Assembly (NCBI GenBank): GCA_035454085.1
Contig: DAOTEJ010000061.1
Location: forward strand, 1-16,697
DNA length: 16,697 nt
Source of the DNA: DAOTEJ01 sp035454085
Lineage (GTDB): Bacteria; Pseudomonadota; Gammaproteobacteria; Burkholderiales; Burkholderiaceae_F
Direction: 5' to 3'
Below the pieces are notes generated by a model. That model was given only the letters and a program-made list of their open reading frames with translations. It did no database searches and was not told the origin of the DNA. Made by a program: the position numbers and the translations under genes. Shown in pieces: positions 1 to 6,937 of the stretch; position 1 is the first letter of the stretch, and the number at the start of each line of letters is the position of its first letter.

Positions 1-254
1 CGCAGGTGCCAGCTTTTCATGGCGAGCGTCTGGCCCGATCTGCGCCAGCACCAGACGAAGTACGCGCCGATGGTGAGGAATAGAACGATCTGCAACACCG
101 TGCGCGGGCCGGGTGCGAGCGGGTAGGTCCAGCGCATCAGGCCCAGCACGAGGTAGCTCACGATGAAGACCACGCCGAAGAGCAGCACGCCCTCGTAGAC
201 CATGGCCGCGAAGCGCGCCCAGGTGCCCGCGCAGCGCGGCTCGGCGCCGGTCAT
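1..254 (-). CDS. RDD family membrane protein (3' part missing)
   Basis: This is the N-terminal 84 codons of a gene that runs off the window start. Its ATG (254-252) overlaps the TGA of the upstream DUF3106 gene in an ATGA arrangement, so the two are probably translationally coupled; no clear Shine-Dalgarno is visible. Two hydrophobic segments are seen, about residues 21-40 and 53-70. Near the N-terminus is RFAAMVYEG, where RDD proteins usually have an R-x-x-A-x-x-x-D pattern (here Glu replaces the Asp). Around residues 74-84 is GQTLAMKSWHLR, which matches the GQTxGMK-W-xR loop typical of RDD proteins. The function of most RDD proteins is unknown; some have been linked to transport. It is the last visible gene of the sigma-factor operon. 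Confidence 0.8.
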   Translation of the reverse strand, partial: MTGAEPRCAGTWARFAAMVYEGVLLFGVVFIVSYLVLGLMRWTYPLAPGPRTVLQIVLFLTIGAYFVWCWRRSGQTLAMKSWHL

Positions 255-763
255 TGGGCGGGTCGGGCCGGGTCGGCGGCGGTGCGCAGATCGCGCGTTG
301 GCTTGCGCGGCGGCTCGGCCTTGGCGGCAGCGGCGGGCTTGGCCGATTCGGCCAGTTCGCGGCGGCGCTCCTCGGGCAACTGCTGGTAGCCCTGGACGCG
401 CAGTTCGCGCTGCTCTGGCGGCAGTTCGTAGGCGCGCTTGAAGTTCTCGCGCATCACGCGGCGCTGCTCGGGGGTGAGCTGCACGACCTCCGCCATGCGC
501 TCGTGCACGTGCTTCTTGCCCTCGGGCGACAACTGCGGATAGCGGGTGGCGACTTCAAGCCACTTCTGCTTGCGGGTGGCGTCGAGGCGGTCCCACTCGC
601 CGGCCAGGGGGGCGAGCGCTTCGCGTTGCGCGGGGCTCAAGGACTTCCAGGCGGGGCCGCCAGCGGCGGCCTGCGTCGCGGGCGCTCGGGGCGGCGTGGC
701 CTGGGACCAAGCGAGGGGTGCGGCCACCAGGGCGAGGAAGGCGGCGATCAGGGCTGCGCGCAC
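251..763 (-). CDS. DUF3106 secreted protein
   Basis: A 170-residue protein with an N-terminal signal peptide (hydrophobic residues 3-18, likely cleavage after AWS at residue 20), so it should be periplasmic or envelope-exposed. The mature part is helical and charged, with repeated boxes of the form L-S/T/P-P-x-Q or close variants: LSPAQ (42-46), LSPEG (78-82), LTPEQ (96-100), LPPEQ (114-118) and LPEER (129-133). These recall the LTxxQ boxes of Spy/CpxP-like periplasmic proteins, but I infer only resemblance. Trp39 and Trp57/Trp68 are in the conserved DUF3106-like region; the C-terminal 30 residues are a low-complexity Ala/Pro/Lys tail. The start is GTG at 763, chosen because AGGGG (774-770, overlapping the preceding stop codon) lies 6 nt upstream. 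It lies 9 nt after DUF3619 and overlaps the RDD gene by 4 nt. Confidence 0.85.
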   Translation of the reverse strand: MRAALIAAFLALVAAPLAWSQATPPRAPATQAAAGGPAWKSLSPAQREALAPLAGEWDRLDATRKQKWLEVATRYPQLSPEGKKHVHERMAEVVQLTPEQRRVMRENFKRAYELPPEQRELRVQGYQQLPEERRRELAESAKPAAAAKAEPPRKPTRDLRTAADPARPAQ

Positions 764-772
764 GGCCGGCCC

Positions 773-1264
773 CTAGCGCGCTGGCTCGGCGGCGGAGGCT
801 GAGGCCGGTGAGGTGTCCGGGGCAGAGACTTCAGTCGCGTCGTCCGCCTCGGCAGGCGCCGGCAGGTCCTGGACCACCTCGGGCAGCGGGGCACTGAGGT
901 AGGCCTTCAGTCCCCGGTCGGCGTAGGTGCTGATTGGGGTGGTGTCGAGCAGCACGGCGAAGTCGAGATCGGCGAGGTCCGAGATGCGCTTGGCCGACTG
1001 ATACTGGTAGATCCCCACGAAGCCCACGACCAGGGCGAAAAGAGGCGCGAGCCACGCCGAATGCCACAGGGCGCCATGGGGATGATCGTCGAGCGCAGGC
1101 CCGCCCGCCGTGGCGAGCCGGGGGACCGTCTCGTGCGCAAGTCGCAGGCGTGCCAGGGCCACCTTGCGCGCCTGCTCCAGGCGGAAAGTGGTGCGGTAGT
1201 CGAGTCGCGCGGCGGATTCGTCGAGCGCCTGACGGATGCGGTAGCCGAATTCTTCCTGTCTCAT
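773..1264 (-). CDS. DUF3619 single-pass membrane protein, possible anti-sigma factor
   Basis: A 163-residue protein. Residues 1-66 are charged and probably cytoplasmic, with many Arg/Glu and a predicted helix over residues 10-45. One transmembrane segment spans about 70-89 (WLAPLFALVVGFVGIYQYQ). The remainder contains the conserved-looking block DFAVLLDTTPISTYADRGLKAYL (split across residues 101-123) and an Ala/Pro/Ser-rich tail. The start ATG (1264-1262) overlaps the sigma-factor TGA (1263-1261), so synthesis of the two is likely coupled. Size, topology and position directly behind an ECF sigma gene fit a membrane anti-sigma factor, but no recognised anti-sigma domain (such as a zinc-binding HxxxCxxC) is visible. 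The role is therefore inference; the family assignment to DUF3619 rests on context and the conserved block. Confidence 0.85.
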   Translation of the reverse strand: MRQEEFGYRIRQALDESAARLDYRTTFRLEQARKVALARLRLAHETVPRLATAGGPALDDHPHGALWHSAWLAPLFALVVGFVGIYQYQSAKRISDLADLDFAVLLDTTPISTYADRGLKAYLSAPLPEVVQDLPAPAEADDATEVSAPDTSPASASAAEPAR

Positions 1265-1824
1265 AGCTTGATTCCGCGTGCCTGCAGAGCACGGGCCAGG
1301 GTGTGAGTGGCGCGGGAGCAGTGGGTCTTGACGCTGCCTTCTGAACACCCCATGGCCGCGGCAGTCTCTGCCACGTCCAGTTCCTCCCAGTAACGCAGCA
1401 GGAAGGCTTCCCGTTGACGCGCGGGAAGCTGGGTGAGTTCCTCCTCGATGGCCGCGAGGACCTGGGCGCGCTCGACCTTGTCGGCGGCGCTCTCTGCGCC
1501 ATCGGTGCCGGCCAAGGCCTCCAGGGTCTCGAGGGGGTCGGCGTCCTCGTCTTCTCCGGGAGTCAGTGCCGAGAAGAGGGTTATCCAGGTCGAACGGACC
1601 TTGGACCGCCGGAAGTGGTCGTGGATGGCGTTTTGCAGGATCCGGGTGAACAGCAGCGGCCACTCGGTCGCCGGCCGCTGCGCGTAGTTCTCGGCGAGCT
1701 TGATCATCGCCTCCTGGACGATGTCGAGCGCGGCGTCCTCGTTGCGCACGGCGTACGCCGCCTGCTTGAAGGCGCGGCGTTCCACGTCGGCGAGGAAGCG
1801 TTCGAGTTCTGGGCGGGTGCTCAT
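1261..1824 (-). CDS. ECF-type RNA polymerase sigma factor
   Basis: A 187-residue sigma-70 family protein. Region 2 lies at about residues 8-75 and includes the DIVQEAMIKL segment (core binding) and the LLFTRILQNAIHDHFRR helix (-10 recognition side). A variable acidic linker (about 88-118) follows. Region 4 at about 122-182 has LPARQREAFLLRYWEELDVAETAAAMGCSEGSVKTH (split here for length: the helix-turn-helix is residues 150-170). The chosen start is ATG 1824-1822, with a GGAG (1840-1837) 12 nt upstream; an in-frame ATG at 1878 would add 18 Pro/Arg-rich residues that do not look like sigma region 2. It is the first gene of an operon with DUF3619, DUF3106 and RDD genes, and is divergent from ilvB. 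Target genes cannot be read from the window. Confidence 0.92.
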   Translation of the reverse strand: MSTRPELERFLADVERRAFKQAAYAVRNEDAALDIVQEAMIKLAENYAQRPATEWPLLFTRILQNAIHDHFRRSKVRSTWITLFSALTPGEDEDADPLETLEALAGTDGAESAADKVERAQVLAAIEEELTQLPARQREAFLLRYWEELDVAETAAAMGCSEGSVKTHCSRATHTLARALQARGIKL

Positions 1825-1919
1825 CCTGCGAGGCGGCTCCGGTGCCGGACGGGGACCTGCACGGCCGGCGTCGAGCACGCCGCGAACCCGGTCGGACGCC
1901 GGGTCTGGAAGCGGGCGCG

Positions 1920-1928
1920 ATCCTAGCA
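1920..1928 (-). promoter_or_regulatory. possible extended -10 for the sigma-factor operon
   Basis: Read on the minus strand, this is TGCTAGGAT: a TGn extension followed by TAGGAT (4 of 6 matches to TATAAT). It lies about 95 nt upstream of the sigma-factor ATG. No convincing -35 is placed 16-18 bp further upstream, so this is only a candidate. Confidence 0.3.
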
Positions 1929-1966
1929 GAACCGGCCACGCGCCCCGGTGCGAGCCGATTTGCCCA

Positions 1967-2056
1967 ATGTTGTGCGCCGCAGTATCGTCCGCGGGTCTTG
2001 CACAACAAGAGACTCTCAGCTCGAACCCAGCCTATCCGGTTGTTTTTGCACGCTAA
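1967..2056 (+). CDS. possible upstream ORF before ilvB (29 codons, weak)
   Basis: An ATG at 1967 opens 29 codons ending in TAA at 2054-2056, leaving 81 nt to the ilvB start. The encoded peptide ends AYPVVFAR, so the codons just before the stop include two consecutive GTT valine codons and a TTT, all uncommon in this GC-rich DNA. A valine-containing leader peptide would be a logical attenuation device for acetolactate synthase. Against it: only three valines in total, no clear Shine-Dalgarno, no terminator with a T-run, and the same frame is open well upstream, so openness alone is not evidence. Treat as a hypothesis. Confidence 0.2.
   Translation: MLCAAVSSAGLAQQETLSSNPAYPVVFAR
1969..2006. 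repeat. inverted repeat upstream of ilvB
   Basis: GTTGTGC (1969-1975) and GCACAAC (2000-2006) are perfect inverted repeats. Inside them, CCGC (1977-1980) and GCGG (1991-1994) can extend a stem around a 10-nt loop. The centres of the outer arms are 31 bp apart, about three helical turns, so the element could be either an RNA stem-loop in the ilvB leader or a two-site operator on DNA. Confidence 0.5.
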
Positions 2057-2137
2057 GCGCTTACCGCCGCACCGGCCGCCACAAGTGGCAACGGAACGGC
2101 ATCCGATCAATTTCCCGTGGACTTTGAAAGGATCGAC

Positions 2138-3880
2138 ATGCAGTCCATCAGCGCGGAAATGAAGGCCGCACAAATCAGTGGCGCCGAAGTCGTCGTACGG
2201 TGTCTGCAGGAAGAAGGAGTGGAGCACGTCTTCGGCTATCCCGGCGGCGCGGTGCTCTACATCTACGACGAGATCTTCAAGCAGGACAAGTTCCAGCACA
2301 TCCTGGTGCGCCACGAGCAGGCCGCGGTGCATGCCGCCGACGCCTACTCCCGTTCGAGCCGCAAGGTGGGCGTGGCCCTGGTGACCAGCGGTCCGGGCGT
2401 GACCAACGCGGTCACCGGCATCGCCACCGCCTACCTCGACTCCATCCCGATGGTGATCATCACCGGGCAGGTGCCGACCCACGCCATCGGGCAGGATGCG
2501 TTCCAGGAGTGCGACACGGTGGGCATCACGCGTCCCTGCGTGAAGCACAACTTCCTGGTCAAGGACGTGCGCGAGCTGGCCTCGACCATCCGCAAGGCCT
2601 TTTACATCGCCCAGACGGGTCGGCCCGGCCCGGTGCTGGTGGACATTCCCAAGGACGTGACCGTCGCCCGCACGGAGTTCAGCTACCCGCGCGAAGTCGA
2701 CATGCGCTCGTACAAGCCCGTGGTCAAGGGCCACCAGGGGCAGATCAAGAAGGCGGTCCAGCTGCTCATGCAGGCCGAGCGCCCGATGGTCTACACCGGC
2801 GGCGGCGTGATCCTGTCGGACTCGTCCGAGCTGCTCACCCGGCTGGTGAGCCTGCTGGGCTTCCCGATCACCAATACGCTCATGGGCCTGGGCGCCTTCC
2901 CGGCGAGCGACAAGAAGTTCGTGGGCATGCCCGGCATGCACGGCACCTACGAGGCCAACATGGCCATGCAGCACTGCGACGTGCTGCTGGCCATCGGGGC
3001 GCGCTTCGACGACCGGGTGATCGGCAACCCGCGCCACTTCGCACAGGTGCCGCGCAAGATCATCCACGTCGACGTCGATCCGTCTTCCATCTCGAAGCGG
3101 GTGAAGGTCGACGTCCCGATCGTCGGCGACGTCAAGGAGGTGATGATCGAGCTGCTCGCGCAGATCGAGGCCACCCCGGCCCGCCCCGACGCGGCCCGGG
3201 TCGCGGCGTGGTGGCAGCAGATCGAGCAGTGGCGTGCGCGCGACTGCCTGAAGTACGAGAAGACCGACGCGGTGATCAAGCCGCAGGCCGTGGTCGAGGC
3301 GCTGTGGCGCGTGACCGGCGGGGACGCCTTCGTCACCTCGGACGTGGGCCAGCACCAGATGTGGGCTGCGCAGTACTACCGCTTCGACAAGCCGCGCCGC
3401 TGGATCAACTCCGGCGGCCTGGGCACCATGGGCGTGGGCCTGCCCTACGCCATGGGCGTGCAGATGGCCAACCCCGAGGCGACGGTCGCCTGCATCACGG
3501 GCGAGGCCTCGATCCAGATGTGCATCCAGGAGCTGTCCACCTGCAGGCAGTACCGGCTCACGCCCAAGATCGTCAACCTCAACAACCGCTACCTGGGCAT
3601 GGTGCGGCAGTGGCAGGAGATCGAGTACGGCAGCCGCTACTCCGAGTCGTACATGGATGCGCTGCCCGACTTCGTCAAGCTCGCCGAGAGCTACGGCCAC
3701 GTGGGCATGCGCATCGACCGCGCGGCCGACGTCGAGCCCGCGCTGCGCGAGGCCTTCGGCAAGTACAAGGACCGGCTCGTGTTCCTGGACTTCATCACCG
3801 ACCAGACCGAGAACGTCTGGCCGATGGTCAAGGCCGGCAAGGGCCTGACCGAGATGCTGCTGGGCTCGGAGGACCTGTGA
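2138..3880 (+). CDS. ilvB: acetolactate synthase, large (catalytic) subunit
   Basis: ThDP-dependent enzyme that condenses two pyruvates to 2-acetolactate, or pyruvate with 2-ketobutyrate to acetohydroxybutyrate: the first common step of valine/leucine and isoleucine synthesis. 580 residues, normal for the family. The N-terminal ThDP pyrimidine-binding domain has FGYPGGAVL (32-40) and the catalytic glutamate in RHEQAAVHAADAY (Glu60). A central domain follows, and the C-terminal ThDP/Mg-binding domain includes TGEASIQM (454-461) and LNNRYLGMVRQWQ. In the metal motif, the usual GDGS reads G455-E456-A457-S458. The start ATG 2138 was chosen because GAAAGGA (2126-2132) is 5 nt upstream; an in-frame GTG at 2117 lacks such a site. 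It overlaps ilvH by one base (TGATG). Confidence 0.98.
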   Translation: MQSISAEMKAAQISGAEVVVRCLQEEGVEHVFGYPGGAVLYIYDEIFKQDKFQHILVRHEQAAVHAADAYSRSSRKVGVALVTSGPGVTNAVTGIATAYLDSIPMVIITGQVPTHAIGQDAFQECDTVGITRPCVKHNFLVKDVRELASTIRKAFYIAQTGRPGPVLVDIPKDVTVARTEFSYPREVDMRSYKPVVKGHQGQIKKAVQLLMQAERPMVYTGGGVILSDSSELLTRLVSLLGFPITNTLMGLGAFPASDKKFVGMPGMHGTYEANMAMQHCDVLLAIGARFDDRVIGNPRHFAQVPRKIIHVDVDPSSISKRVKVDVPIVGDVKEVMIELLAQIEATPARPDAARVAAWWQQIEQWRARDCLKYEKTDAVIKPQAVVEALWRVTGGDAFVTSDVGQHQMWAAQYYRFDKPRRWINSGGLGTMGVGLPYAMGVQMANPEATVACITGEASIQMCIQELSTCRQYRLTPKIVNLNNRYLGMVRQWQEIEYGSRYSESYMDALPDFVKLAESYGHVGMRIDRAADVEPALREAFGKYKDRLVFLDFITDQTENVWPMVKAGKGLTEMLLGSEDL

Positions 3881-4371
3881 TGAAGCACATCATCTCGGTC
3901 CTGCTCGAGAACGAGCCGGGGGCGCTGTCGCGGGTGGTGGGGCTGTTCTCGGCGCGCGGCTACAACATCGAGTCGCTCACCGTGGCGCCCACCGAAGAGA
4001 AGTCGCTGTCGCGCATGACCATCGTCACGGTCGGCTCGGACGACGTGATCGAGCAGATCACCAAGCACCTCAACCGCCTGATCGAGGTGGTGAAGGTGGT
4101 CGACCTCACCGAGGGCGACTTCGCCGAGCGCGAGCTCATGCTCGTCAAGGTCCGCGCGGTGGGCAAGGAGCGCGAGGAGATGCAGCGCATGGCCGACATC
4201 TTCCGCGGCCGGATCATCGACGTGACCGAACGCTCCTACACCATCGAGCTCACCGGCAACACGTCGAAGCTCGACGCATTCATTCAGGCGCTCGACCGCG
4301 CCGCCATCCTGGAGACCGTGCGCACGGGCAGCTCGGGCATCGGCCGCGGCGAACGCATCCTGCGCGTCTGA
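3880..4371 (+). CDS. ilvH: acetolactate synthase, small (regulatory) subunit
   Basis: 163 residues, the usual size of the IlvH/IlvN regulatory subunit, which activates the catalytic subunit and mediates feedback inhibition by valine. The N-terminal ACT domain starts immediately (MKHIISVLLENEPGALSRVV, residues 1-20, then GYNIESLTVAPTE), with the expected N-E-P-G-A-L-S-R-V ligand-loop pattern. The C-terminal half contains the ALS_ss_C region (ELMLVKV, RGRIIDVTERSYTIELTG). The ATG overlaps the ilvB stop codon (TGATG), and GGAGG inside the end of ilvB (3868-3872) sits 7 nt upstream, so translation is probably coupled and subunits made in step. It belongs to the ilvBHC operon. The symbol ilvN would be equally acceptable. 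Confidence 0.97.
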   Translation: MKHIISVLLENEPGALSRVVGLFSARGYNIESLTVAPTEEKSLSRMTIVTVGSDDVIEQITKHLNRLIEVVKVVDLTEGDFAERELMLVKVRAVGKEREEMQRMADIFRGRIIDVTERSYTIELTGNTSKLDAFIQALDRAAILETVRTGSSGIGRGERILRV

Positions 4372-4405
4372 GCGCAGCCACCAAACACTCACACCGGAAA
4401 ATTCA

Positions 4406-5422
<1,017 letters not shown>

Positions 5423-5446
5423 TGCTGAACTGAGGCGGCGGCATCA

Positions 5447-5470
5447 GGACGGGCGCTGCGGCGCCCGTTC
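5447..5470 (+). terminator. probable terminator after ilvBHC
   Basis: ACGGGCGC (5449-5456), loop TGCG, GCGCCCGT (5461-5468) form an 8-bp GC-rich stem that extends by two further pairs. The closing C-G pair around UGCG makes a stable UNCG-type tetraloop. The following bases (TCTACCTT) are only a weak T tract, so termination may be partial and the SIMPL gene may receive read-through. Confidence 0.65.
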
Positions 5471-5488
5471 TACCTTGCGGAGGAGCAC

Positions 5489-6211
5489 ATGAGGACCCTG
5501 CTGACCGGACTGGCGCTCGTGGCGCTGGCACTTGGCGCCGCGGCCCAGACACCGGCGCCGTCGGGCCGCCCTGAAGGCACGCTGGTGGTGATGCCGGGGA
5601 TGGCGCAACTGCAGTTGCCTAACGACGAGGCCCTGGCGAGCTTCTACTACGAGGTTCAGGACGCGGATGCGCGCAAGGCGCAGTCGCAGGTCAACGCTCG
5701 CGTGGCCGAGGGCATCGCCGCCCTCAAGCGTGCCGACCCCGCGGCGCAGATCGAGTCGGCCGGCTACCAGAGCTATCCGGTCCATACGCAGGCGCCCGGG
5801 GTCGCGCCGCGGGTCAGTGGCTGGCGTGTGCGCCAGACCGTGAGTCTGCGTACCACGGACCTTGATCGGCTGGCCGCCACGGTGCAGGCCGGGCAGGGCG
5901 TGATGGTGCTGGGATCGCTGCAGTTCCAGCTGTCGCGTGCCGCGCGCGACAGGGCCGAGGCGCAGCTCATCGAGCGCGCGGTGGCCAACGTGCAGGCCCG
6001 CGTCGCAGCCGCGGCGAAGGCGCTGGGCGTGCCTCTCGAGCGGGTGCGCATCGAGGAACTCTCGTTCGGTCGGCGCGACGAGTTCGTGCCTCCTCAGCCC
6101 ATGATGATGCGGGCGGCCATGGCCGACGCGGCTCCCGCCCCACCGGCGCTCGAGCCCGGGCAGAGCACCGAGAGCCTGCCGGTCACGGCGCGCGTTCGCT
6201 TCCTGCCCTGA
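5489..6211 (+). CDS. SIMPL (DUF541) domain secreted protein
   Basis: A 240-residue protein with a clear signal peptide (MRTLLTGLALVALALGAAAQ, cleavage likely after AAA-Q at about residue 20), so periplasmic or outer-membrane associated. The mature part fits the SIMPL/DUF541 family: an early strand GTLVVMPGMAQLQLPNDEA, a helical stretch with ARKAQSQVNARVAEGIAALK, a YQSYPV segment, a GWRVRQTVSLRTTDLDRL strand-helix unit, then ARVAAAAKALGVPLERVRIEEL. The C-terminus ends PVTARVRFLP. Family members are called oxidative-stress-defence or kinase-interacting proteins in places, but no activity is established for this one. A strong GGAGGAG (5479-5485) supports the ATG. It sits between ilvC and psd and may have read-through from the ilv operon. 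Confidence 0.85.
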   Translation: MRTLLTGLALVALALGAAAQTPAPSGRPEGTLVVMPGMAQLQLPNDEALASFYYEVQDADARKAQSQVNARVAEGIAALKRADPAAQIESAGYQSYPVHTQAPGVAPRVSGWRVRQTVSLRTTDLDRLAATVQAGQGVMVLGSLQFQLSRAARDRAEAQLIERAVANVQARVAAAAKALGVPLERVRIEELSFGRRDEFVPPQPMMMRAAMADAAPAPPALEPGQSTESLPVTARVRFLP

Positions 6212-6216
6212 TCGCT

Positions 6217-6222
6217 TAGACT
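6217..6222 (+). promoter_or_regulatory. possible -10 box for psd-pssA
   Basis: TAGACT lies 6 nt after the SIMPL stop codon and 66 nt upstream of the psd start. The -35 position (TTCGCT at 6195-6200, 16 bp away) is weak. It resembles the TAGAAT boxes seen before three other genes in this window. Confidence 0.35.
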
Positions 6223-6287
6223 CGCGGCCAGATCCTGCGCGGCTGCCGGCCGGCCGCGCGACCCACCACCAGCGCGAGGAAAGCGAC

Positions 6288-6932
6288 TTGGCTGCCCACT
6301 ATCCTCATCCCCTGCTGGCCCGCGAAGGCTGGCCCTACATCGGCGGCACGGTGGCGGCAGCGCTCGTCGTCGGCTGGCTCTTCGGCTTCGCTTGGTCGCT
6401 GCCGCTGTGGCTGATCGCGATCTTCGTGATCCAGTTCTTCCGCGACCCGCCGCGCGAGGTGCCGGCCGAGCCCGGCGCGGTGCTCTCGCCCGCCGACGGG
6501 CGCATCGTCAAGGTCGAGAAGGTGCGCGATCCCTACGCGGGCCGCGACAGTCTGCTGATCAGCGTGTTCATGAACGTGTTCAACGTGCACAGCAACCGCG
6601 CGCCGGTGGACGGCACGGTCGAGAAGGTCGAGTACTCGGCCGGCAAGTTCGTCAACGCCGACCTCGACAAGGCGAGCACCGAGAACGAGCGCAACGCGGT
6701 GGTGATCCGCCTGGGCGACGGCCAGCAGATCAGCTGCGTGCAGGTGGCCGGCCTGATCGCGCGCCGGATCCTGTGCTATGTCAGGCCGGGCGACGTGCTC
6801 GCGCGGGGCGAGCGCTACGGCTTCATCCGCTTTGGCTCGCGGGTCGATGTGTATCTGCCGACCTCGGCGACGCCACGCGTTGCCGTGGGCGACAAGGTCG
6901 CCGCCACGACCACCATCCTGGCCAGGCTCTGA
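6288..6932 (+). CDS. psd: phosphatidylserine decarboxylase proenzyme (short type)
   Basis: Pyruvoyl-dependent membrane-associated enzyme that decarboxylates phosphatidylserine to phosphatidylethanolamine. 214 residues, the size of the short proteobacterial type. One or two hydrophobic segments lie at about residues 18-50; the motifs FFRDPPRE (50-57), LSPADGRIVKVE (66-77) and SVFMNVFNVHSNRAPVDG (92-109) are typical. The self-cleavage site is FGSR with Ser184 expected to become the pyruvoyl group of the small subunit. The start is TTG at 6288: GAGGA (6276-6280) sits 7 nt upstream, and the resulting N-terminus (MAAHYPHPLLAREGWP) matches family members. The first in-frame ATG is far inside the conserved catalytic region. 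It is 5 nt from pssA, with which it forms a pathway pair. Confidence 0.95.
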   Translation: MAAHYPHPLLAREGWPYIGGTVAAALVVGWLFGFAWSLPLWLIAIFVIQFFRDPPREVPAEPGAVLSPADGRIVKVEKVRDPYAGRDSLLISVFMNVFNVHSNRAPVDGTVEKVEYSAGKFVNADLDKASTENERNAVVIRLGDGQQISCVQVAGLIARRILCYVRPGDVLARGERYGFIRFGSRVDVYLPTSATPRVAVGDKVAATTTILARL

Positions 6933-6937
6933 ACGCG

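Larger units (their letters stand above)
1825..2137. promoter_or_regulatory. divergent control region between sigma operon and ilvB
   Basis: This 313-base stretch holds no firm gene. It separates the minus-strand sigma-factor operon from the plus-strand ilvBHC operon and must carry promoters for both. The part nearest ilvB (about 1980-2130) is visibly less GC-rich than the flanking genes. It contains a 7-bp dyad (1969-2006), a possible 29-codon upstream ORF (1967-2056), the perfect palindrome AAGCGCTT (2055-2062), and two copies of TTGCAC (1998-2003 and 2046-2051). I could not assign a good -35/-10 pair for ilvB. Confidence 0.6.

Noticed and set aside
1998..2026. TTGCAC at 1998 as the -35 of an ilvB promoter
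   Set aside because: At 17 bp spacing the -10 reads TCGAAC, and no better hexamer lies at 16 or 18 bp.
773..3700. A 975-codon open frame on the minus strand running from the DUF3619 gene across the whole sigma factor and much of ilvB
   Set aside because: Only its last 163 codons (the DUF3619 gene) are real; the rest lies antisense to ilvB, is Arg/His/Asp-rich low-quality translation, and follows from GC-rich third-position bias.
2200..3879. A long plus-strand frame overlapping ilvB in another frame and continuing into ilvH
   Set aside because: The ilvB part is a shadow frame of Arg/Gly/His-rich sequence; only the ilvH portion from 3880 is a gene.
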